Of a DNA stretch of 64,000 bases, positions 26,530 through 33,798 are shown piece by piece (the first letter of the stretch is position 1; each line of letters starts with the position of its first letter). This stretch comes from Candidatus Gastranaerophilales bacterium. GTDB lineage: Bacteria; Cyanobacteriota; Vampirovibrionia; Gastranaerophilales; Gastranaerophilaceae. The DNA lies in the NCBI GenBank assembly GCA_944322855.1, contig CALUQG010000003.1, positions 1 through 64,000 of the forward strand, read 5' to 3'. A program made the position numbers and the translations under genes. The notes under the pieces are model-generated. The model did no database searches, was not told where the DNA came from, and worked only from the letters and a program-made list of their open reading frames with translations.

Positions 26530-27353
26530 GATACAATGCTCTGTCTCATTCTGTCCGAGCGAGATGAACTTAATATGTTTTTAAGTTTCATGATAGCCTG
26601 TGCGTGCAGTTGGCATACCCGTGATTCTGAAACGTTTATGGTTTCGCCGATTTCTTTGAGAGTCATGTTTTCGTGGTAATAAAGAACCATAATCATTCTT
26701 TCTCTTTCGGGAAGCCTTCTCAATGCGAGCTGGAGTTCTTTTTTTACGTCTTTGTCTACAAGTTGTTCAAGAGGATTTTTGGAGTGTTCATCTTGAATAG
26801 TATCAATTATTTCTACACTTTCTTCGGAAGAGCCTTTCTTCTCATATATTGAACCGATTTGCATTTCATCGGCAAGAAGACTTTCGATTTTTTCTTTTTC
26901 CATACCCATTGCATTTGCAATTTCTGTTGTAGTTGCAGCTCTGCCAAGAGTTTGTTTTAATTTTTCGGCTACGGATTTTATTTCTTTTATTTTCTTTCTT
27001 GTAGAACGGGGAACCCAGTCTTGCGAACGTATTTTGTCTATGATTGTTCCTCTTATTCTCATAAGGGCATAGGTTTCGAATCTTGCACCTTTGTCAGGAG
27101 TGTATTTTTCAATTGCGTCAATCAGTCCTTCAACACCGTAGCTTGTAATATCTTCAATAGAAAAAGTTTGCGGCAGATTCATTTTTATGCGGCCGATAAC
27201 GTATCTTGTCAGGTATATGTATTGAACAATGAGTTTATCCCGGAGTGATTTATTAGACTTGTCAGCCAGATAAGCAAGCCATAGTTCTTCCAGTTCAGCA
27301 TCTGAAAGTCTTTTTATTTTGTTATAAGAACTGTATTCTAATTCGTCACTCAT
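26526..27353 (-). CDS. fliA: sigma-28 / FliA-type RNA polymerase sigma factor
   Basis: Alternative sigma factor of the FliA/SigD/WhiG family that directs late flagellar genes. Region 2 spans about residues 35-110 (IEDITSYGVEGLIDAIEKY, ARFETYALMRIRGTIIDKIR, then WVPRSTR), region 3 about 115-170, and region 4 about 205-265 with the helix-turn-helix TLKEIGETINVSESRVCQLHAQA. At 275 residues it is normal length. With the flagellin (322-2139) and the sigma-28-like boxes at 2161-2188 and 63937-63964, it ties the window to motility. No anti-sigma FlgM gene is seen next to it. Confidence 0.92.
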   Translation of the reverse strand: MSDELEYSSYNKIKRLSDAELEELWLAYLADKSNKSLRDKLIVQYIYLTRYVIGRIKMNLPQTFSIEDITSYGVEGLIDAIEKYTPDKGARFETYALMRIRGTIIDKIRSQDWVPRSTRKKIKEIKSVAEKLKQTLGRAATTTEIANAMGMEKEKIESLLADEMQIGSIYEKKGSSEESVEIIDTIQDEHSKNPLEQLVDKDVKKELQLALRRLPERERMIMVLYYHENMTLKEIGETINVSESRVCQLHAQAIMKLKNILSSSRSDRMRQSIVS

Positions 27354-27490
27354 CTCTGTTCGTTATCCAACGATTTCTCCCCTAAAACCTTCATACAGGC
27401 TGCTTAACAAAATATTTGCAAAACCGGTACGAAACACAAATGTGTGATGGTAATATTATATATTTAATTCTACCTTTTACGGATAAATAC

Positions 27491-27512
27491 AAATCATGCA
27501 TATGTATGATTT
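27491..27512. promoter_or_regulatory. 22-bp palindromic operator candidate
   Basis: AAATCATGCAT followed by ATGTATGATTT, one mismatched pair. The ten bases ATGTATGATT (27502-27511) recur exactly at 27571-27580, 69 bp away, between the sigma-28 gene and the rpsE promoter. Confidence 0.45.
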
Positions 27513-27626
27513 TTGGCTTTTTAAACATTGTTGCAATTTTTATGAAAAATATTGCATAAAAATTTTTTGCATGTATGATTAATATGTCAGAAAAGTTACC
27601 CGACAATTTAATACATATTCAGCTAA

Positions 27627-27632
27627 TATAAT
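27627..27632 (+). promoter_or_regulatory. probable rpsE operon -10 box
   Basis: TATAAT on the plus strand, about 80 bp before the GTG start of rpsE. A convincing -35 is lacking. Confidence 0.4.
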
Positions 27633-27713
27633 TTAGCTTTGTTTTTGTTGTATAAGTTGTCTATATATTTAAACAATTACAAGATTACAATTACGCTAAG
27701 GAAAGGTAATACA

Positions 27714-28385
27714 GTGGAAGAAAAAGAAATTCAAGAAGTAGAAACAGTTGAAACTACTGAAGTAACTGAAACTGCTGAAGCAGTTGAATCTGCAGAGGTA
27801 TCAGAAGCTGCTGAAACAGCTGCTGCAGAAGAAAAACCTGCCAAAAAGAGAGCTGCTAAAGGCAAAGGCAGAAGAAAAATTGAAACAGTTGAAAATGCTC
27901 CTCAATCAGAATGGAAAGAAAGAGTAGTTCAAATAAGACGTGTTACAAAAGTTGTAAAAGGCGGTAAAAAACTCAGCTTTAGAGCTATCGTTATTGTCGG
28001 TAACTCAAAAGGTCAGGTTGGTGTAGGATGTGCTAAAGCTTCTGAAGTTATTATTGCTATACAAAAAGCAATTGCAGAAGGAAGAAAAAATCTTATTACT
28101 GTACCGATTTTCAAAACAACTATTCCTCATCCGATTGTTGGACGTTCAGGAGCAGGTGCAGTTATGTTGAAACCGGCTTCTCAAGGTACCGGTGTTATCG
28201 CAGGCGGTGCAGTTCGTGCAGTGCTCGAACTTGCAGGTGTTGAAAATATTTTGAGTAAATCATTAGGCTCAAAATCTCCGCTCAATGCTGCTAATGCAAC
28301 TATGGATGCTTTGAAAAATCTCAAAACATTTGGTGATGTTGCTAAAAAACGCGGCTTGACTCTTAACCAGATGTTGAATGCATAA
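27714..28385 (+). CDS. rpsE: ribosomal protein S5 with acidic N-terminal extension
   Basis: Small-subunit protein involved in decoding accuracy. The S5 core starts near residue 60 ([20 protein letters not shown]) with the conserved [22 protein letters not shown] and [14 protein letters not shown]. The start is GTG at 27714, preceded by AAGGAAAGG; a longer frame to 27639 lacks a good start. The product is 223 residues against about 165 usually. The extra 55 or so are almost only Glu, Val, Ala and Thr followed by a basic patch. It is the first gene of the local operon; rplR and the rest of the spc operon are missing upstream. Confidence 0.96.
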   Translation: MEEKEIQEVETVETTEVTETAEAVESAEVSEAAETAAAEEKPAKKRAAKGKGRRKIETVENAPQSEWKERVVQIRRVTKVVKGGKKLSFRAIVIVGNSKGQVGVGCAKASEVIIAIQKAIAEGRKNLITVPIFKTTIPHPIVGRSGAGAVMLKPASQGTGVIAGGAVRAVLELAGVENILSKSLGSKSPLNAANATMDALKNLKTFGDVAKKRGLTLNQMLNA

Positions 28386-28424
28386 GTTAAATACACTCAA
28401 TAAGTAATAAAGGAATAATTAACA

Positions 28425-28616
28425 ATGGCTAAAGATAAATTAGAAAAAGTATCAATCAAGCTTGTAAGAAGTTTGATAGGTTCTACAAAAGATCAAATCA
28501 AGGTTGTTCGTGCTCTTGGTTTGAAAAAAACAAATGATATTGTGGAACATTATAACTCAGCTACTATTATGGGTATGGTTAATAAAGTTCCCCACCTCGT
28601 AGAAGTAATAAAGTAA
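28425..28616 (+). CDS. rpmD: ribosomal protein L30
   Basis: Large-subunit protein of 63 residues, with the family pattern KLVRSLIGSTKDQIKVVRALGLKK and a C-terminal VPHLVEVI. It has a normal ribosome site (AAAGGAA), 39 bp after rpsE and 21 bp before rplO, in the standard rpsE-rpmD-rplO order. L30 is absent in many photosynthetic cyanobacteria and in plastids, so its presence is worth noting for a genome on that branch. Confidence 0.95.
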   Translation: MAKDKLEKVSIKLVRSLIGSTKDQIKVVRALGLKKTNDIVEHYNSATIMGMVNKVPHLVEVIK

Positions 28617-28637
28617 TTTAAGAAAAGGATTAATAAA

Positions 28638-29090
28638 ATGGCAGAAAGAATAGCATTAGAAGATTTGAGACCTGCTGAAGGTGCTACTCACAGAACAAAA
28701 AGAGTAGGCAGAGGCAGATCATCAGGTCGTGGTAAAACATCTTGTCGTGGTCACAATGGTGAAGGTCAACGTTCAGGATCAAGTTCAAAAAGAGGTTTTG
28801 AAGGCGGACAGATGCCGTCTTACAGACAGATGCCAAAATTAAAAGGCTTTACAAATTTTGCAGCTTTGAATTATGCTCAAATTAACGTAAAAGATCTTGA
28901 AAAATTGGATGCAGCTGAAATCGATTTGAACTATTTAATCGAAAACGGAAAAGCTCATCCGTCTACAGTAGCTTTGAGAGTTCTCGGAAACGGCGAAATT
29001 TCAAAAGCTGTTACTGTAAAGGCCAGATATTTTACACCTTCCGCTAAAGAAAAAATTGAAAAAGCCGGCGGAAAGGCTGAATTAGTTTAA
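28638..29090 (+). CDS. rplO: ribosomal protein L15
   Basis: Large-subunit protein, 150 residues. The N-terminal Gly/Arg-rich tail (THRTKRVGRGRSSGRGKTS) and the GFEGGQMPSYRQMPKLKGF block identify L15. A GGA-type ribosome site precedes the ATG. It is followed by an 11-bp hairpin (29101-29133) before secY, which could reduce secY expression relative to the ribosomal genes. Confidence 0.97.
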   Translation: MAERIALEDLRPAEGATHRTKRVGRGRSSGRGKTSCRGHNGEGQRSGSSSKRGFEGGQMPSYRQMPKLKGFTNFAALNYAQINVKDLEKLDAAEIDLNYLIENGKAHPSTVALRVLGNGEISKAVTVKARYFTPSAKEKIEKAGGKAELV

Positions 29091-29100
29091 CAATTATTGA

Positions 29101-29140
29101 AACTACATGCATTGGACAACAGTGCATGTAGTTTTGTTAT
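29101..29140 (+). terminator. hairpin between rplO and secY, possible attenuator
   Basis: An 11-bp perfect stem (AACTACATGCA 29101-29111 and TGCATGTAGTT 29123-29133) with an 11-nt loop, then TTGTTAT. The short T-run suggests partial termination or an mRNA-stabilising hairpin rather than a full stop, since secY has no other obvious promoter. Confidence 0.5.
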
Positions 29141-29200
29141 AAGAATATCGCTTTTTATTTTCTATTTTAAGCGGTGTTCACTAAATGGAGAGGATATATA

Positions 29201-30544
29201 ATGCAAAATGCAAGAATGAAACCGCCATCAATGGATGATGTGGTATCAATGTTTCAGGCATCAGGTCTGAAAGCAAAATTAATATTTACTTTTGCTATGA
29301 TTGCTGTTTTTAGACTAGGGGTTGCTTTACCGTTGTTCGGTATTGATAATGAGGCTTTTTCAAGAATTGCCCAGGGAAACAATATCATCGGCTTTATTGA
29401 TTTGTTTTCAGGCGGTGCGTTAGCCAATGTGTCTATTCTGGCTCTCGGTATCGGGCCTTATATCACGGCTTCAATCATTATGCAATTGTTGACTGTAATC
29501 ATTCCCCATCTTGAGCAGCTGCAAAAAGAAGAGGGTGAAGCAGGCAGAAGAAAGATTTCTCAATATACAAGATATTTTACCGTATTTATTTCTTTCTTTC
29601 AGGCAAGTATATTTTTACTTTATTTGCTTCATCAAGCACCGGCTGCTATTTTGCATGGTGTAAATCATACAATGTTTTTTATAGGCTCCGCAATCATTTT
29701 GACGGCAGGTTCCGTATTTGTTATGTGGCTTGCTGAGCTTATGACAGAAAGAGGTATCGGTAACGGCGGTTCTTTGTTGATTTTTGTGGGTATTATTTCA
29801 AGAATACCTTATTACTGTGAAAAAACAGGTCAGCTTGTTGCAAATGACTCTTCACTGCAGCTCGGATTGCTTGCATTGCTCGCAATATTCTTTGCAACAA
29901 TGGTATTGATTGTTGTTATGCAGGAAGCTATCAGAAAAGTTTTGATTGTTAACCCTAAAAGACAGGTTGGAAACAAAATTTACGGTGGTGTAAACACTTA
30001 TATTCCGTTTAAAATGAATCCCGGCGGTGTTATGCCTATCATTTTTGCTATTGCAATTTTGTTATTCCCGACTACTGTTATAAGTTTAATCGGTCAGACT
30101 AATTTGCCTGCAGGGCCGGTCAAAGATGCGATTACATGGCTGTCAACCACATTGAGTCCTTCCGGATGGGTTCATTATGTATTGTATTTCTTGTTAATTG
30201 TTTTCTTAACTTTCTTTTACGCTTCAATTATGCCTAATATGCAGCCAAAAGAAATTGCTAACAATTTGAAGAAGTACGGTTCTTCTATTCCGGGGATTAA
30301 GCCTGGTAAACCGACTGCAGAGGCGTTGGATAAAATTCTTTCAAGAATTACACTTCTTGGCGCTTTGTGTTTAGGTGTGATTGCTCTTATTCCTTCAGGT
30401 GCTTCTTATATTACTAATATAACGACACTGCAGGGTATCGGCGCAACCTCCTTAATCATCATGGTCGGTGTTGCTCTTGATTTTATCAATCAGATAAAAA
30501 CTCAACTCCTTGCAAAAAACTATGAAAGCTTTTTGAAGGAATAG
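29201..30544 (+). CDS. secY: SecY preprotein translocase subunit
   Basis: Channel subunit of the Sec translocon, with about ten membrane helices. The start at 29201 has GGAGAGG just upstream; a GTG nine codons earlier is less likely. Family motifs: FRLGVALPLFGI-like first helix, GIGPYITASIIMQLL, ERGIGNGGSLLIF, and PGIKPGKPTAEALDKILSR near the end. At 447 residues it is normal length. It closes the partial spc operon; adk and map, often next, lie at 3.8-5.2 kb instead. Terminated at 30566-30600. Confidence 0.97.
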   Translation: MQNARMKPPSMDDVVSMFQASGLKAKLIFTFAMIAVFRLGVALPLFGIDNEAFSRIAQGNNIIGFIDLFSGGALANVSILALGIGPYITASIIMQLLTVIIPHLEQLQKEEGEAGRRKISQYTRYFTVFISFFQASIFLLYLLHQAPAAILHGVNHTMFFIGSAIILTAGSVFVMWLAELMTERGIGNGGSLLIFVGIISRIPYYCEKTGQLVANDSSLQLGLLALLAIFFATMVLIVVMQEAIRKVLIVNPKRQVGNKIYGGVNTYIPFKMNPGGVMPIIFAIAILLFPTTVISLIGQTNLPAGPVKDAITWLSTTLSPSGWVHYVLYFLLIVFLTFFYASIMPNMQPKEIANNLKKYGSSIPGIKPGKPTAEALDKILSRITLLGALCLGVIALIPSGASYITNITTLQGIGATSLIIMVGVALDFINQIKTQLLAKNYESFLKE

Positions 30545-30565
30545 AAATATTTTACAATTAAATAG

Positions 30566-30600
30566 AGGCAGTATGTAAAAAACATACTGCCTTTTATTTT
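30566..30600. terminator. secY terminator
   Basis: An 11-bp perfect stem (AGGCAGTATGT and ACATACTGCCT) with a 5-nt A loop, followed by TTTTATTTTT. It lies between secY and the convergent gene ending at 30594 and overlaps the end of the latter. Confidence 0.92.
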
Positions 30601-31439
30601 TCTAGAAGTATAGGACTTTCTTTTATTAATTTTATATATTTTTCAATGATATTTTGAGGCATATACATATACAAACTGCCAAGGGCATCGCAGTTAATGT
30701 GTTCACTGTTTTTTGTATTTGAAATCATTTTAGCAATAATTTCATTCGGGTCATCAGTTCCGTAGTTATTGATTAATTTTTTTATTTCATTATTTTCTTT
30801 TTCAAATCCCAAAAATCTTCTTCCTCGTTTATAATGAGCAATTAGAGAACCTTCTTCCGCTAACGAAACAATTTGCGGATTGATATTATTTTGAATACAG
30901 TATTCTATGGCAATTTGGTCGGCTGCTTTTCCTATTCCCGAATATTCATTCTCAAAATTGTTTTGGAGATATTCAATAGAAATTCTCGGGCCGAATATAT
31001 CTGCTTCGGGATAATCTTTGCTTAGCTTGCTGTCCATAAATAAGGATGAGAATTTATAGTTTTTGGCCTTTTCAAAATCACAAATAGTTACATAGCCGAG
31101 CTCTCTGTTTGATTGAGGTTCTAATAAGTGATAGGTTGTATACCATTTGTCTTTGGAAACAGCAATGTTAACTTTTTGTTTTATTTTCTGAATAGTTTTT
31201 GTCTCAGGATTGAAAACTTTTTTGTATATAACAGCTTTTTGTGCCGGATTTTGTTCTGCTTCTATGCAGGCTAATAATTTATTTTGAAAAGTATTATGCG
31301 ATACAATAATCTTTTTTATTTTTTGAGTTGGCTCAAAAACATCATTTAAAACCTTCTTTTTAGGTGGTGCGATATGTGTTGTAACTGTTTTGCCCAGTTT
31401 TGATACACAGTTATTAATGTTGAAAATTTTTAAATTCAT
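30594..31439 (-). CDS. GNAT-like hypothetical protein
   Basis: A 281-residue protein, last in the Tat/aldo-keto reductase operon (49 bp after tatC). I start it at MNLKIFNINN (31439), which has GGATGG upstream; a Met three codons earlier is possible. The longer frame overlaps tatC out of frame. Residues about 125-250 show the order of an N-acetyltransferase fold: a beta strand RELGYVTICDF, then ISIEYLQNN, then a YSGIGKAADQIAIEYCI helix in the acetyl-CoA loop position, and a HYKRGRRFLGF end. This is a pattern-based, unconfirmed assignment. The N-terminal 60 residues are basic and unassigned. Link to the reductase is by position only. Confidence 0.55.
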   Translation of the reverse strand: MNLKIFNINNCVSKLGKTVTTHIAPPKKKVLNDVFEPTQKIKKIIVSHNTFQNKLLACIEAEQNPAQKAVIYKKVFNPETKTIQKIKQKVNIAVSKDKWYTTYHLLEPQSNRELGYVTICDFEKAKNYKFSSLFMDSKLSKDYPEADIFGPRISIEYLQNNFENEYSGIGKAADQIAIEYCIQNNINPQIVSLAEEGSLIAHYKRGRRFLGFEKENNEIKKLINNYGTDDPNEIIAKMISNTKNSEHINCDALGSLYMYMPQNIIEKYIKLIKESPILLEK

Positions 31440-31488
31440 TTTTACCATCCAGATTACAAAAATAAAAACATGAGAAAAATATTTATTG

Positions 31489-32220
31489 CTATTGTTTTTT
31501 TTCAATAAATTTTGCTGCAAGCACTCCTGCTTCAAACAGGAGCCAGGTTGGAATGCCAAGCATCAATTGGCTGACAACATCAGGAGGTGTGAAAATAGCC
31601 GCAAGTATTAATATAATAACGATAATATATGGACGGGTATTTTGTAGTGTTTGTACACTTACTAGACCGTATTTTATTCCTGCCAGGACAACAAGAGGTA
31701 TCTGAAACATTAAACCGAAGGCCAGAATTAAACCGGCGGAAAGAGTTATAAAGTTTTCAAGGCCGAGAGTTGCTTCCAGATGTGAAGTAGAAAATCCTGC
31801 TGAAAAATTCATTATTAAAGGAAGGATTAAAAATATACAGAATCCTGCTCCCAGAATAAAAAGAAAGGTCGAAATAAACACCAGCCAGCCGAGAAATTTT
31901 CTTTCGTGTTCATATAAAGCAGGCAAAATAAATTTGCGCACCTGTATAACAATATATGGAAATGCAAGAATAAAACCTATAACAAGTCCTGCTTTAAGCT
32001 GAATTACAAAAACCTCCATCGGTGAAAAGTAATGAAGTTTTGCAACTCCTTGAGGCAGTGAGTTTTTTATTAAAAAATCTATAAATTTTGGTGAAAGATA
32101 AAATCCGGCAGGTGACATTATAACAATAGCAGCAATGCATCTTATCAGCATAAATCTCAATGCTTCAAGATGCTCTAAAAATGACTGTTCTTCTGAATTG
32201 TCATTTTGTTTTTCTGTCAT
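31489..32220 (-). CDS. tatC: TatC, twin-arginine translocase receptor
   Basis: Core receptor of the Tat pathway, which exports folded, often cofactor-bearing proteins. Six membrane helices are visible; FLEHLEALRFMLIR is the conserved N-terminal segment and FTPPDVVSQ the periplasmic motif before the last helices. At 243 residues it is normal. It overlaps tatA by 4 nt (ATGA). The two upstream genes in the operon encode proteins with twin-arginine motifs, so the translocase is co-expressed with its likely substrates. Confidence 0.95.
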   Translation of the reverse strand: MTEKQNDNSEEQSFLEHLEALRFMLIRCIAAIVIMSPAGFYLSPKFIDFLIKNSLPQGVAKLHYFSPMEVFVIQLKAGLVIGFILAFPYIVIQVRKFILPALYEHERKFLGWLVFISTFLFILGAGFCIFLILPLIMNFSAGFSTSHLEATLGLENFITLSAGLILAFGLMFQIPLVVLAGIKYGLVSVQTLQNTRPYIIVIILILAAIFTPPDVVSQLMLGIPTWLLFEAGVLAAKFIEKKQ

Positions 32221-32435
32221 TTTGTTGAGACTTCTTCTGTTTTAGCTTCATTTTCAGCAGCTTTTTGAGCGTTGTCGGTTAGTTCCTGCGCTTCTTTTTT
32301 CAGTGTTTCTTTTGCATTTTTAAATTCATAAGCTGCTCTTCCCATTGCTTTGGCCAGTTCAGGTATTCTTTTTGAACCGAACAAAAGTAATATTACTACT
32401 ATAATTAAAAATATTTCTGTAAAACCTATAGACAT
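32217..32435 (-). CDS. tatA: TatA-family translocase protein
   Basis: A 72-residue pore-forming partner of TatC. It has the single N-terminal membrane helix (about 6-20), the FGSKRIPELAKAMGRA hinge and amphipathic helix, and a Lys/Glu/Ala-rich tail. The conserved FG pair at the hinge is present. No separate tatB is seen; a bifunctional TatA is common in TatAC systems. It is 41 bp downstream of the polyferredoxin gene, with ribosome site AGGAGAT. Confidence 0.94.
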   Translation of the reverse strand: MSIGFTEIFLIIVVILLLFGSKRIPELAKAMGRAAYEFKNAKETLKKEAQELTDNAQKAAENEAKTEEVSTK

Positions 32436-32476
32436 GATATCTCCTAACTTTCTCCTAACTTTTTTCTTAATATTTA

Positions 32477-33796
32477 TTATATCTGAGTTTGTTTATTTAT
32501 GGAAACAATTTCTATCGAATGTGTCGGGCAGATTTGCATGCAGGCTCCGCATCCGATACATTTTTGAGGCAAATAAACCGGAATTTGCCCTGGCTTGGCT
32601 TCAATTGCTCCTTTAGGACAGATGTGAGCACACAGACCGCATTTTGAACAGGTATCTTTATCCATTTTTACGAGACCTATCCTGCAGTTTTGTTTTTCTT
32701 TTAAAGATAGTTTTTTGATTGCCCCGGTGGGACATACATCTGAACAGTTTTTGCAGTCAAATTCACATTTACCTTTTGAAAAATCTATATGTACGGTTTC
32801 GTATTCTGCATCCGGCTTTTTTAGAATTTTACCTTTGCAGTGTTCAACACATAATCCGCAGTTTGTGCATTTTTGAGTGAATTCATCCACTGAGCCTGCA
32901 CCGGGAGGACAAATAGGCCGTTTTTTAAAGTTTTCAACAATATTTTTTGCAATATCTTTGCCTTTTGCAAGTACTGCAATTGCTGCTGCGGCTGCGATAC
33001 CTGCAGTAATAAATGACCTTCTCGAAGGTTCAAATTTTACTTCTTCTTTAATATGACCGAACAGAATGCCTTTACCCGGACATTTTGCAACACATCTCAA
33101 GCATCGAGTACATCTTTCGTTATCAAGAGTCTTTTGTTTTGAGTCGATTGCTCCTGCAGGGCATTCTTTTTCACACTGGCCGCAGCCTTTACAAATATCT
33201 TTTGAAATGTATAGTTTGTTGTATCCGTATTTTGAAAAAATTCCAAGTAGTGTTCCTACAGGACAAATAGTTGTGCAAAATATTCTGTTTTTCCATAATA
33301 CCAGTGATGTAATAATTAACAAAGGCAGCCAGACATAAACTGTAAGGTGTTTTATATCTACAAATCCTGTTAATATGTTTCCAAAATTAGAGTATGGATC
33401 GAAAACTCTTAAAACAGCAGTTGTCCCTGTAATCATTGCCGCAAGGCAAAATGCAAAAATTGTGTATCTGATATAATGGAAATTTTTTGTTTTACCGGAT
33501 TTTCGTCTGAAAATCCAACCGATAAAATCCTGTAATATCCCGAAAGGACAGAAAACGGAACAATAAAATCTTCCAAATAAAAAAGCCGCTGCCAGATTAA
33601 ATACAACAATGATTAAAGTAATTATTGAAAAATCAACAAACAGTTTTGACAATGCCGGCCCGAGATTAAAAGACATAATAATTGCGGCAGGTTTAATATT
33701 TGTTAAAAAGGCAATAATAGCAATACTGAAACATATCACAGCCAAAACCAGCCTTATTATATAAGGTTTCTTATTTCCATGAAATGTTTTGAACAT
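32477..33796 (-). CDS. NapH-NapG-like membrane polyferredoxin with internal twin-arginine motif
   Basis: A 439-residue electron-transfer protein. The first 180 residues are NapH-like: four membrane helices with CSVFCPFG (79-86) and CTTICPVG (174-181). Two 4Fe-4S motifs follow (C202-C212 and C229-C239). Then SRRSFIT (258-264) starts a hydrophobic helix (265-277), an excellent internal Tat motif, and the rest carries about four more Cys motifs (C310-C320, C344-C355, C383-C393, C413-C423). That is the layout of NapH fused to the Tat-exported NapG. It would take electrons from quinol or a cytoplasmic donor and pass them to a periplasmic partner, probably the reductase encoded 2 bp upstream. Confidence 0.85.
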   Translation of the reverse strand: MFKTFHGNKKPYIIRLVLAVICFSIAIIAFLTNIKPAAIIMSFNLGPALSKLFVDFSIITLIIVVFNLAAAFLFGRFYCSVFCPFGILQDFIGWIFRRKSGKTKNFHYIRYTIFAFCLAAMITGTTAVLRVFDPYSNFGNILTGFVDIKHLTVYVWLPLLIITSLVLWKNRIFCTTICPVGTLLGIFSKYGYNKLYISKDICKGCGQCEKECPAGAIDSKQKTLDNERCTRCLRCVAKCPGKGILFGHIKEEVKFEPSRRSFITAGIAAAAAIAVLAKGKDIAKNIVENFKKRPICPPGAGSVDEFTQKCTNCGLCVEHCKGKILKKPDAEYETVHIDFSKGKCEFDCKNCSDVCPTGAIKKLSLKEKQNCRIGLVKMDKDTCSKCGLCAHICPKGAIEAKPGQIPVYLPQKCIGCGACMQICPTHSIEIVSINKQTQI

Positions 33797-33798
33797 TG

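Larger units (their letters stand above)
27354..27713. other. 360-bp divergent control region, sigma-28 gene / rpsE
   Basis: No credible gene; a 71-codon minus-strand frame here has no ribosome site and unusual composition. It holds a 22-bp imperfect palindrome at 27491-27512 (20 of 22 positions paired), a second copy of its ATGTATGATT half at 27571-27580, and a TATAAT box at 27627-27632 for rpsE. Confidence 0.6.

Noticed and set aside
27391-27606. 71-codon minus-strand frame upstream of the sigma-28 gene
   Set aside because: No ribosome site and it covers palindromic control elements.
27639-27713. 25-codon upstream extension of rpsE from a TTG
   Set aside because: GTG at 27714 has a good AAGGAAAGG site, and the extension overlaps the likely leader.
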